Source: Candidatus Merdinaster equi
Lineage (GTDB): Bacteria; Bacillota; Clostridia; Lachnospirales; Lachnospiraceae
Direction of reading: 5' to 3'
Length of the DNA stretch: 48,467 bases
NCBI GenBank assembly: GCA_018064935.1
Contig: JAGHUF010000055.1
Location: 1-48,467, forward strand
In this document: positions 7,977 through 16,128 of the stretch, one piece after another
Numbering within the stretch: position 1 is the first letter of the stretch
Layout: each line of letters begins with the position of its first letter
Position numbers and translations under genes: made by a program
Notes under the pieces: generated by a model
Seen by the model: the letters and a program-made list of their open reading frames with translations, nothing else
What the model was told of the DNA's origin: nothing
Databases searched by the model: none

Positions 7977-10622
7977 ATGAAGGATAATATGAGTTATTTT
8001 TCCCTCGAAAGTATGTGGGATAAAGAGAAGCTTAAGAAGGTGCAGGATAAAGCATGCAAATTATTTGGCATCTATTCTTTTGTTGTGGACGAATATGGAT
8101 ATCCGCTCACGGATATGTCAGGAACGCCCGAGGAAGTTGAAATAATAAATAAAGCGATTGATAGTGAACAGTTTGAGCGTATTTTCAAACGTGTATCAGG
8201 CAAATCACTTGAAGATCAGGTAATAGAAGACACTGACTATAGGAATATCAAGCTTGCTGCTGTTAGGATAAGCGGTTCCAAGTATTCAGAGATTAGCTGG
8301 ATTGTCATTGCACAAATCGCTGAGAGATGTGAGGAGACACCTGTACTAGCTGGCCTCACAAGAATTGTTTCCGAGGATAATTTTTATAGGCAGCTAGAGC
8401 TGCTTAGATATGTATCACGTATTATTATTGAGGCCAAGACCACTGCAGCAGAAGCTAATCTGCAGAATGTTAAATCTCAGAGTGTGAGTGAGAATCTCTC
8501 AGAGGACCTGAAGAGAATTGGTGCGCTCACAGAAGTTGTACAGCTTCTGGATTGTGATAAGCCGGTTGAAGAGGTTTTTGACATAGCACTTAAGCATGCA
8601 GGCGAATATCTCGGCGTAAGCTCAGCACAGGTATTCAGGCTTAACCGTGACGGTGAGACGATGGACATTCTTGCCGAGTGGGTTTCGAATGGTGTGACCT
8701 CAATATTTGACAGAACGAAAAATGTTGAGAAATCGCCATTATTATACGGCGAAAAAGCTGTAATTATTTCAAGCAATACAGCGCTTTCTTCCACTGAGAG
8801 AAAACTCATGGATGAGGCACATATTCGTGCAAGAGCAAGCTTTCCTATTATGATTGGGAAGACTCCAGCGATGTATGTTTTTTTTGCGGAGTGCAAAAAA
8901 GAACGTCAGTGGAGTGCAGATGAGATTCGATTCATGAACGATGTTGTTCAGGTTATGCAATCGATTCTTGAAAAGCGAATTCAGAAGAACTCTCTTGTCG
9001 GTTCATACGCATCACTAGAGATGATTCTGGACCATGTTGGAAGCGCGATACTGGTGCAGGATGCCGCTACGGGACGTGTTCTTTTTGCTAACAAGGTGTT
9101 GAAAAGCACATTTGAATCAATGCTGTTGGACGGAAGTCTCAGCACACTGTTCCAGGAAGTGGAAGGGGATGCGAATAGAGAGCATCGCGAGATTTTCTGC
9201 AAGCAGAACTCCAAGTTCTATGAATTGTACACAACAAGTCTTAATTGGGTGGATGGCTCGCCGGCAGTGCTCTATGCAGCATATGACATAACGGAAAAGA
9301 GATTATACCAGCAGAAGATCGAGCAGCAGGCGTACACAGATTTCCTTACTGGCTTGTTCAACAGAATGTGCTGCGAGAGAGATTTGGCAGTGCAGATAGA
9401 TAGAGCAAAGAAATATGGCAAAAAAGGTGCAATTCTCTATATTGACCTTGATGACTTCAAACATATCAATGATGGACTAGGTCACCAGTATGGAGATATT
9501 CTTCTTCAGACCATAGCCAAGAATGTTAGAAGAATATCTGGTGTTGATGGTGCTTTCTATAGAATGGGTGGAGACGAGTTCGTCATTATCATTACCATTG
9601 ATGCATATCCTAAGATGGAACAGGTTGTTGATGAGGTGAAGACAATTTTCTCTAAACCATGGTTTCTTAAGGATGCTGACTACTATTGCACAATGAGTAT
9701 GGGAGTAGTTGAATTCCCAGGTAAAGAAGAAGGAATACATGAGCTGATTAAAAAAGCTGATGTTGCTATGTACGAAGCTAAGAGAGGCGGAAAGAACAGG
9801 GTTGTTTACTATTCCGACCAGCTGTCTGATGAATCCAATAAGAGGCTGGACATGGAGAAAAACATGCGAAATGCTTCAAATGGAGATTTCCGCGAGTTTG
9901 AAGTATACTTCCAGCCACTTGTAGATATTACACAAAAAGGCAATCCGATTGTTGCTGCGGAAGCACTTATCAGATGGAATTCGGTAGAGCTTGGTTTTAT
10001 TACACCAGACGTATTTATTCCACTTGCAGAATATCTAGGACTGATTAATCCGATTGGAAGCCACGTGCTTAGAGAATCCTGCATGCTGTTAAAGTCGCTC
10101 AATGACAATGGTTTCCCTGATTTCAAAATCAGTGTTAATTTGTCAGTAGTTCAGCTTTTACAGAATGACATTGTTGAGTCAATTGAGAAGGTTGTAACTG
10201 AAACTGGAATTAATCCAAGAAATCTTACACTTGAGGTGACTGAATCGCTGGCTATCAATGATATGCGAAGGATGAAGCGAATTCTTGGTGGAATTAAGAA
10301 ACTGGGAATTGGAATTGCTCTCGATGATTTTGGAACTGGTTATTCTTCTTTGAACCATGTGAGAGAGATTCCGCTTGATATCATAAAGGTTGATCAGAGC
10401 TTCGTCAGAGAACTGGATGTGGATTCATATTCTAGGGCCTTCGTGAAGATGGTTGCCGAGCTGGCGGAGTCAATTGGCGTGAGTGTGTGCGTTGAAGGTG
10501 TTGAACGCAAAGAACAATTCGACGAGATAACTAATATGAGAGTAAAACTGATTCAGGGCTTCTATTTTGGAAAGCCAATGAAGAAGCAGGAATTAGTTGA
10601 TTTGTTAAATAGTAAAAATTGA
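7977..10622 (+). CDS. GGDEF-EAL cyclic-di-GMP signalling protein
   Basis: An 881-residue cytosolic protein. Order: N-terminal region (1-110) resembling a PocR-type sensor (QDKACKLFGIYSFVVDEYGYPL), GAF-like domain (about 185-330), PAS-like domain (about 345-440), GGDEF domain with intact MGGDEF (about residue 531), then an EAL domain starting EALIRW at Glu662. All usual EAL catalytic groups are visible: EALIR, ISVNLS, LEVTES, ALDDFGTG, IIKVDQSF, CVEGVE, and Q in IQGFYFG. No RxxD product-inhibition site is present at the expected distance before GGDEF. It may therefore make and degrade c-di-GMP, or the GGDEF half may serve to bind GTP. Start ATG 7977 follows GGGAGA with 6 bases spacing. Confidence 0.95.
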   Translation: MKDNMSYFSLESMWDKEKLKKVQDKACKLFGIYSFVVDEYGYPLTDMSGTPEEVEIINKAIDSEQFERIFKRVSGKSLEDQVIEDTDYRNIKLAAVRISGSKYSEISWIVIAQIAERCEETPVLAGLTRIVSEDNFYRQLELLRYVSRIIIEAKTTAAEANLQNVKSQSVSENLSEDLKRIGALTEVVQLLDCDKPVEEVFDIALKHAGEYLGVSSAQVFRLNRDGETMDILAEWVSNGVTSIFDRTKNVEKSPLLYGEKAVIISSNTALSSTERKLMDEAHIRARASFPIMIGKTPAMYVFFAECKKERQWSADEIRFMNDVVQVMQSILEKRIQKNSLVGSYASLEMILDHVGSAILVQDAATGRVLFANKVLKSTFESMLLDGSLSTLFQEVEGDANREHREIFCKQNSKFYELYTTSLNWVDGSPAVLYAAYDITEKRLYQQKIEQQAYTDFLTGLFNRMCCERDLAVQIDRAKKYGKKGAILYIDLDDFKHINDGLGHQYGDILLQTIAKNVRRISGVDGAFYRMGGDEFVIIITIDAYPKMEQVVDEVKTIFSKPWFLKDADYYCTMSMGVVEFPGKEEGIHELIKKADVAMYEAKRGGKNRVVYYSDQLSDESNKRLDMEKNMRNASNGDFREFEVYFQPLVDITQKGNPIVAAEALIRWNSVELGFITPDVFIPLAEYLGLINPIGSHVLRESCMLLKSLNDNGFPDFKISVNLSVVQLLQNDIVESIEKVVTETGINPRNLTLEVTESLAINDMRRMKRILGGIKKLGIGIALDDFGTGYSSLNHVREIPLDIIKVDQSFVRELDVDSYSRAFVKMVAELAESIGVSVCVEGVERKEQFDEITNMRVKLIQGFYFGKPMKKQELVDLLNSKN

Positions 10623-10661
10623 GAATATAACTTAAGGAGACGGCAGAGGCCGAAAGAGAAA

Positions 10662-12374
10662 ATGAGCGAGTTAAACGAGACAAAAGAGATTGTTACTTCA
10701 GAAGAAGGAGATAAGAAGGTATCCCGCAATTTCATTGAGATGGAGATTGATAAGGACCTTGCAGAGGGAGTTTATGATACTGTTCATACAAGATTTCCCC
10801 CAGAGCCAAATGGCTATCTTCATATAGGACATGCCAAGAGTATTCTTCTTAATTACGGATTGGCCAAGCAGTATGGCGGTAAGTTTAATATGCGATTTGA
10901 CGATACCAATCCTACCAAGGAGAAGAGCGAATTTGTTGAGTCAATTAAGAAAGATATTGAGTGGCTTGGTGCAGATTGGGAAGACAGACTGTTTTTTGCA
11001 TCTAATTATTTTGATCAGATGTATGAAGGTGCAGTTAAACTGATAAAAAAAGGTAAGGCTTATGTATCAGAGCTTACAGCAGATGAGATGCGTGAGTACA
11101 GAGGAACCCTTACTGAGCCAGGTAAAAATGATCCCAACAGAGACAGAGCCATAGAGGAGAATCTGCAGCTGTTCGAAGATATGAAAAATGGCAAATTTGC
11201 CGATGGTGAGAGAACTCTCAGAGCCAAGATTGATATGGCATCACCTAATATCAATATGAGAGATCCAATCATATATCGTGTAGCACATATGTCACATCAG
11301 AATACAGGCGATAAGTGGTGCATCTATCCGATGTATGATTTTGCACATCCAATTGAGGATGCAATTGAGGGAATTACACACTCTATTTGTACTCTTGAGT
11401 TTGAGGATCATAGACCACTCTATAATTGGGTTGTTGAGGAACTTGAGTATGAGAATCCTCCAAGACAGATTGAATTTGCCAAGATGTACCTCACAAATGT
11501 TGTAACAGGAAAGAGATATATCAAGCGACTTGTTGAAGAGGGCATAGTTGACGGTTGGGACGACCCAAGACTTGTTTCTATAGCTGGACTTAGAAGAAGA
11601 GGCTTTACTCCTGAATCAATTAAACTGTTTGTTGATTTGTGCGGAGTAAGTAAGAGCAATGCTTCAGCAGATTATGCAATGCTTGAGTATTGTATCAGAG
11701 AAGATTTGAAGACCAAGCGCCCACGTGTTATGGCTGCTATGGATCCTGTTAAGCTTGTCATTGATAACTATCCTGAAGATAAAGAGGAAATGCTTGATAT
11801 TCCAAATAACCTCGAGAATGAATCACTTGGAAGTCGTAAGGTTCCTTTTGGAAGAGAAGTATACATTGACAGAGATGACTTCATGATTGAGCCACCTAAG
11901 AAGTATTTCCGTATGTTCCCGGGAAATGAGGTAAGACTCATGAATGCTTATTTTGTTAAGTGTACAGGTTATGAAACAGATGAGAACGGCAAGGTAACAG
12001 TTGTGCATGGAACCTATGATCCTGAGTCAAAAGGAGGAAACAGCCCTGACGGACGTAAGGTCAAAGGAACAATTCACTGGGTACCAGTTAAGCAGGCAGT
12101 TCCAGTAACTGTACGTCTGTATGAGAACTTGATCGACGAAGAAAAGGGAGTATATAACGAGGATGGATCGCTTAACTTGAATCCAAACTCACTCACTGTT
12201 TTAGATAATTGTTATGTTGAACCTTCAGTTGCTGATGCAAAGGCTTATGAGAGCTTCCAGTTTGTAAGACAGGGATTCTTTACAGTAGATTATAAGGATT
12301 CAACACCAGAGAAACTTGTATTTAATAGAATTGTTTCGCTTAAGAGTTCTTTTGTTCTGCCTAAGAACGATTAG
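10662..12374 (+). CDS. glnS: Glutaminyl-tRNA synthetase
   Basis: Charges tRNA-Gln with glutamine. The 570-residue protein has the class I signature [15 protein letters not shown] near residue 50, the GlnRS/GluRS-type MRFDDTNP, the GlnRS-specific [18 protein letters not shown], and VSKSNA as the KMSKS equivalent; the C-terminal half is the GlnRS beta-barrel anticodon domain. The start ATG 10662 lies 21 bases after AAGGAGA (10634-10640), so the closest ribosome binding site is poor (AGAGG); 10662 is kept because the next Met would cut conserved sequence. It sits 39 bases after the GGDEF/EAL gene and 17 before the next, so co-transcription is likely. No T-box leader is seen. Confidence 0.97.
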   Translation: MSELNETKEIVTSEEGDKKVSRNFIEMEIDKDLAEGVYDTVHTRFPPEPNGYLHIGHAKSILLNYGLAKQYGGKFNMRFDDTNPTKEKSEFVESIKKDIEWLGADWEDRLFFASNYFDQMYEGAVKLIKKGKAYVSELTADEMREYRGTLTEPGKNDPNRDRAIEENLQLFEDMKNGKFADGERTLRAKIDMASPNINMRDPIIYRVAHMSHQNTGDKWCIYPMYDFAHPIEDAIEGITHSICTLEFEDHRPLYNWVVEELEYENPPRQIEFAKMYLTNVVTGKRYIKRLVEEGIVDGWDDPRLVSIAGLRRRGFTPESIKLFVDLCGVSKSNASADYAMLEYCIREDLKTKRPRVMAAMDPVKLVIDNYPEDKEEMLDIPNNLENESLGSRKVPFGREVYIDRDDFMIEPPKKYFRMFPGNEVRLMNAYFVKCTGYETDENGKVTVVHGTYDPESKGGNSPDGRKVKGTIHWVPVKQAVPVTVRLYENLIDEEKGVYNEDGSLNLNPNSLTVLDNCYVEPSVADAKAYESFQFVRQGFFTVDYKDSTPEKLVFNRIVSLKSSFVLPKND

Positions 12375-12391
12375 GCAGAAGGAGGTATATA

Positions 12392-13249
12392 GTGGGGTTA
12401 CTTGATGGATTGAGTCAATTTGGACTTGGCGGACTCGAAGGCATGGATTTATATGAGATGCCTGCAAAAGAGAAAAAACAGCAGGCGGCGGAGGCTCCTG
12501 TTGTTCATGTAGTAAAAGAGCAGGATTTCATTTTCGACAAGGCATATACATGTCCGATTTGCGATCACGAATTCAAAGCAAAAACAGTTAAAGTTGGTAA
12601 GGCTAAGCTGGTAGGGCAGGATTTGGATCTTAGACCTAAATATGAAGCAATCGATATGCTTAAGTATGATACGATACTTTGTCCAAGGTGCGGTTATACG
12701 GCTTTGTCTAGATACTTTAAATTCGTTACTGCGCCACAGGCACAGAAGATTAAGCAGGTTATCTCGAGATCATTTAAGAATACAAGCAAGAATGAAGAGA
12801 CATATTCTTATGAGGAAGCACTCGATAGATACCGCATGGCGCTTGCTAATGCTATTGTTAAACAGGCTAAGGCTTCTGAAAAGGCATATATTTGTCTTAA
12901 AACAGCATGGCTATTAAGAGGTCAGGGTGAGAGCCTTGATCAGGGGGACCCGGAGTACAAAGATAAAAAGGCCAAGATTGATGCTGATGAGAATGAGTTC
13001 CTCAAAAATGCATTGGAAGGTTTCTTGGCTGCACGTAAGACAGAAGGGTATCCGATGTGTGGAATGGATGAATCCACAGTGGATTATCTTATAGCGGTGA
13101 TAGCTCTTAGGTTTGATGATTTTGATGTTGCGACCAAGCTTATTTCTGGAATTCTTGTTTCGGGCTCTGCAAATGCGAGAATGAAAGAAAAAGCCAGAAA
13201 TCTCAAAGAGATGGTTATGGTAAAAATCAAGGAAAAGCAGAAGGCTTAA
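12392..13249 (+). CDS. DUF2225 zinc-ribbon protein
   Basis: A 285-residue protein with two CxxC pairs near the N-terminus, in TCPICDHEFKAKTVKVGK and LCPRCGYTALSRYF, the pattern of DUF2225. The rest is helical with TPR-like stretches (EKAYICLKTAWLLRGQG, DFDVATKLISGIL). The start is GTG at 12392, set by GGAGG directly upstream and continuing the glnS operon after 17 bases. The metal is presumably zinc. The family has no established biochemical role that I can state. Confidence 0.9.
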   Translation: MGLLDGLSQFGLGGLEGMDLYEMPAKEKKQQAAEAPVVHVVKEQDFIFDKAYTCPICDHEFKAKTVKVGKAKLVGQDLDLRPKYEAIDMLKYDTILCPRCGYTALSRYFKFVTAPQAQKIKQVISRSFKNTSKNEETYSYEEALDRYRMALANAIVKQAKASEKAYICLKTAWLLRGQGESLDQGDPEYKDKKAKIDADENEFLKNALEGFLAARKTEGYPMCGMDESTVDYLIAVIALRFDDFDVATKLISGILVSGSANARMKEKARNLKEMVMVKIKEKQKA

Positions 13250-13276
13250 CTAAGAGTTAAGAGAAGAGTTGTAAAA

Positions 13277-14686
13277 ATGGGTCTAACAATTTATCTTGAT
13301 TCATCTGGAAATAAAAAGTTATATGAACAAATCTACGAGCATATTGTAGAAGAAATTAGAGCGGGGAAGCTTCTCTATGAGGAGAAGCTTCCCTCAACGC
13401 GTTCTTTGGCGGAGTCACTTGGAATATCAAGAGCGACAGTTGATTATGCATATTCTCAATTGTTGGCAGAAGGGTACATAGAGTCGCGCCCTTGTAGCGG
13501 ATATTATGTATGCAAGGTTGAGGATTTGCTTAAGATAGAAAAGCGTACGGGTGAAAAAGAAATTCCGGATTTGCAACCTCGTAATGGGATGGAGGTTCAG
13601 ATTGATTATAATCCCAATTCGATAGATATGACTCTTTTTCCATTCGAGACATGGCGTAAGATAACAAGAAATACAATCAGTGATGACAGGCTTGAATTAT
13701 TTGCATCTGGTAATCCGATGGGAGATGAGAATCTAAGGAGAACCATTGCAGAGTACTTGTATGGAGCTCGTGGTATGGAGACTGACGCGGATCATATTAT
13801 TGTTGGCGCAGGAAACGATTATCTTCTGCTGCTTCTAAGGTACGTTCTCGGACCAGACAGGCTCGTAGCTATGGAAGATCCGACATATAAGAGAGCAAAA
13901 GAGATTTTTTCATCCATGAATTATAGGATTGAGACTATCGATATGGACAAGCAGGGGATGAGAACGGATTTCCTCTCTGATTACAAGACAAATTTGGTTT
14001 ATGTCATGCCTTCTCATCAGTATCCAACAGGTACAGTTCTTCCCATAGGTAGAAGGATGGAATTACTATCCTGGGCTGCTGATGGGGACAGATATATAAT
14101 TGAAGATGATTACGATTCTGAGTTCAGATATAAGGGGAAGCCGATTCCGGCGCTATATTCATCAGATAAAAATGATAGAGTAATTTATATTGGGACTTTC
14201 TCTAAATCAATTGCTCCGTCTATTCGTGTGAGCTTTATGGTTCTTCCAGATAAACTCCTGAGAGTATTTAAAAATGAATGCAGCTTCTTATCATGTACGG
14301 TATCCAGACTGGATCAGGCAATTCTGAACGAGTTCATTCGAGATGGATATTATGAGAGATATGTTAATAAGATGAAAAAGCATTATCGAGCAAAGCATGA
14401 GCTTATGATATCTCAGCTGAAGACCTGGGGAGCGAATTTTCAGGTTTCAGGAGAAAATGCAGGACTTCATTTGCTGCTTACCTCTAAAACTGGACTGACT
14501 GGTGAGCAGATGGAGGAGAAGGCGGCAAAGATGAATATTAAAATCTATGCGCTTTCGAGATATGTGTCAGATGAAAGGCTTTTAAAAAAGGATTTCTTCA
14601 GAAATACAGTTATGCTGGGATTTGGAGCTCTGTCGGAGGGACAGATTAGAGCAGGATTAAAGATGCTTAGGATCTGTCTGAATTAA
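13277..14686 (+). CDS. MocR-type regulator: GntR HTH plus aminotransferase domain
   Basis: A 469-residue regulator. Residues 1-75 form a GntR-type winged helix (YEQIYEHIVEEIRAGKL, KLPSTRSLAESLGISRATVDYAYSQL); residues 110-469 are a class I aminotransferase fold with PLP lysine at about Lys310 in TFSKSIAPSIR and the NPTG-equivalent SHQYPTGTVLP. Members of this family sense PLP or an amino compound and control vitamin B6, GABA, taurine or other genes; the target here is unknown and no pdxST or similar gene lies nearby. It starts 27 bases after the DUF2225 gene. A 12-bp perfect inverted repeat lies inside the HTH coding region (13364-13393). Confidence 0.93.
   Translation: MGLTIYLDSSGNKKLYEQIYEHIVEEIRAGKLLYEEKLPSTRSLAESLGISRATVDYAYSQLLAEGYIESRPCSGYYVCKVEDLLKIEKRTGEKEIPDLQPRNGMEVQIDYNPNSIDMTLFPFETWRKITRNTISDDRLELFASGNPMGDENLRRTIAEYLYGARGMETDADHIIVGAGNDYLLLLLRYVLGPDRLVAMEDPTYKRAKEIFSSMNYRIETIDMDKQGMRTDFLSDYKTNLVYVMPSHQYPTGTVLPIGRRMELLSWAADGDRYIIEDDYDSEFRYKGKPIPALYSSDKNDRVIYIGTFSKSIAPSIRVSFMVLPDKLLRVFKNECSFLSCTVSRLDQAILNEFIRDGYYERYVNKMKKHYRAKHELMISQLKTWGANFQVSGENAGLHLLLTSKTGLTGEQMEEKAAKMNIKIYALSRYVSDERLLKKDFFRNTVMLGFGALSEGQIRAGLKMLRICLN
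13364..13393 (+). repeat. Perfect 12-bp inverted repeat inside the MocR gene
   Basis: GGGAAGCTTCTC (13364-13375) and GAGAAGCTTCCC (13382-13393) with a 6-base loop TATGAG, about 90 bases into the coding sequence. It encodes the ordinary GKLLYEEKLPS stretch. It could fold in mRNA or serve as an internal operator. Confidence 0.85.
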
Positions 14687-14745
14687 AGTTATCGCTCAAT
14701 GATTGGGACTAAAGACCAACACGTTTTGTCCTATAACCCTAAATT

Positions 14746-14773
14746 AAAAAGGCAGCCATCAGCTGCCTTTTAT
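14746..14773. terminator. Bidirectional terminator
   Basis: AAAGGCAGC / GCTGCCTTT stem with a 5-base loop CATCA; T-rich on the plus strand (TTTT) and five A in front, giving T on the minus strand. It closes the MocR gene from the left and the minus-strand gene at 14839 from the right. Confidence 0.88.
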
Positions 14774-14838
14774 GTTTCGTTCTCTGCGCTTAGCGGCGCT
14801 TTTCATCATAGAGTTGCGTCGATGTGTGCAAATCTAAC

Positions 14839-15252
14839 TTATTCTGCCTTGTCTTCTGAATCTTTTGTTTCTTCTGTAGCAGCTTCAACAACCTCTACAG
14901 CTTTCTCTTCAGCATCGATAACAGCTTCTTTTACCTTGTCTGATGCGTTCTTGTCCTTGTCACCCATAATTTCATCATTGAAATATGTTTCAGTTCTTGT
15001 AACAGCTCTCTGAGCGGCATCAAGAGCAATCTTAGCTTTGTCGAAAGCAAGATTTACATATTTGCGTTCTTTATCTCTAAAGGACTCGGTCTTGTCGTCT
15101 TCGAGATCAGCATTGAAATCGTCAAAATCATCATCGTCCTCAGTAGCATTATCTACTACAGGTGAATTCTTTTTCTTAACGTATGAATATACTCCGTAAG
15201 CTGCACCGGCAAGAGCACCAGCAAATAATAATTTACGAAAAACCTTAGCCAT
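14839..15252 (-). CDS. Small membrane-anchored acidic protein
   Basis: On the minus strand, 137 residues. A short hydrophobic N-terminus (LLFAGALAGAAYGVYSYV, about residues 8-25) is followed by KKK and then an acidic, helix-prone tail (DDDDFDDFNADLEDD, then KVKEAVIDAEEKAVEVVEAATEE). The shape is like YtxH-type stress or envelope proteins but I cannot assign a family. The start is secure: AAAGGAGACAA precedes the ATG at 15252. The gene is isolated, with the regulator at 15465 diverging from it. Confidence 0.8.
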   Translation of the reverse strand: MAKVFRKLLFAGALAGAAYGVYSYVKKKNSPVVDNATEDDDDFDDFNADLEDDKTESFRDKERKYVNLAFDKAKIALDAAQRAVTRTETYFNDEIMGDKDKNASDKVKEAVIDAEEKAVEVVEAATEETKDSEDKAE

Positions 15253-15336
15253 TGTTTGTCTCCTTTATTACTTAAATAATATTACTTTATTATTTTAGTA
15301 CAAAGAGAGGATGTGCTCAAGGGAAAAATGTAAATG

Positions 15337-15383
15337 TAAGGCTTTATGTAAGGACTTATATAATGCTCTATATAAGGTCTTAT
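15337..15383. promoter_or_regulatory. Operator-like repeats upstream of the TetR gene
   Basis: Three copies of TAAGG-N-YTTAT start at 15337, 15349 and 15373, i.e. offsets of 12 and 24 bases. The last two also form an inverted repeat, AAGGACTTATATA (15350-15362) and TATATAAGGTCTT (15369-15381), 11 of 13 pairs matching around a 6-base spacer. The location between divergent genes and before a TetR-type regulator suggests binding sites. Confidence 0.5.
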
Positions 15384-15464
15384 AGGAGGTATTGATAAGC
15401 AGGCACTATTTGTGATATGCTAATTCTCGACTGGATTAGTCAATTTTAAAAGGCAGGTATTATT

Positions 15465-16046
15465 GTGAACGAAAAATTCTGGAACCTAAATAAAGAGAAA
15501 CAGGATAGGATGATGAATGCCGCTATGATGGTATTCTCGGAGAATGGATATACTAACGCCTGTACTGATGTAATAGTGAAAGAAGCACAGATAAGTAAGG
15601 GGTTATTGTTTCACTATTTCGTGAGTAAGCAGGGATTATATGAATTTATCATCAATTATGGAATTAGATATATAAAGCTTGAGTGTTCAAGTCTTACTCT
15701 TAGTGTAGATGATCCGTTCTGGAGAAATGTTAAAGCAATTTCCATGGCTAAGAATATGATAATGAAGCAGTATCCATATGTTTTTCTGTTCCTCAATAAG
15801 GCTCTTCATGAGAAAAAGGAGCAAATTGGTGAGGATTTGTATGCGCAGCTTGAAGAATATAAGGAATTCATGCAAAGGCTGTATATTTGCGGAGATTTAG
15901 AAAGTGCGGACTCTATGAAGAAGCGCTCATACAAGCTGGCGATGTATGCAGATCAGGGGGCTATGGAACTTGACGTGACAGAAGGAAAAAAGGACGGAAG
16001 CTTGTATTATATTGAGATGACAGATGTCTGCGATATGATGGCGTAG
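15465..16046 (+). CDS. TetR/AcrR family transcriptional regulator
   Basis: A 193-residue protein with an N-terminal TetR helix-turn-helix (MMNAAMMVFSENGYTNACTD, then VKEAQISKGLLFHYFVSKQGLYEF; about residues 12-60) and a variable helical ligand domain. The start is GTG at 15465 after AAAAGGCAGG; no in-frame ATG fits the HTH better. A long AT-rich hairpin and 82 bases separate it from the nuclease-helicase gene, which it may control, but the operator-like repeats at 15337-15383 suggest autoregulation or control of the divergent small membrane gene. The ligand is unknown. Confidence 0.9.
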   Translation: MNEKFWNLNKEKQDRMMNAAMMVFSENGYTNACTDVIVKEAQISKGLLFHYFVSKQGLYEFIINYGIRYIKLECSSLTLSVDDPFWRNVKAISMAKNMIMKQYPYVFLFLNKALHEKKEQIGEDLYAQLEEYKEFMQRLYICGDLESADSMKKRSYKLAMYADQGAMELDVTEGKKDGSLYYIEMTDVCDMMA

Positions 16047-16081
16047 AAAACATTTTTGAAAAATATTTTTCGAAATGTTTT
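16047..16081 (+). terminator. Long AT-rich hairpin after the TetR gene
   Basis: Starting directly after the stop codon: AAAACATTT (16047-16055) pairs with AAATGTTTT (16073-16081), and inside it GAAAAAT/ATTTTTC is a perfect palindrome (16058-16071). About 16 pairs with a small internal loop, ending in TTTT. AT-rich, so a weak terminator or a partial read-through control before the helicase gene. Confidence 0.5.
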
Positions 16082-16128
16082 GATGATTTCGATTCGGCGA
16101 GCTGATTGAAATTGTTTTGGAGCAAACT

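Noticed and set aside
14699-15013. 104-codon plus-strand frame opposite the small membrane protein
   Set aside because: Mirror of the minus-strand gene, which has the good ribosome binding site and a sensible composition.
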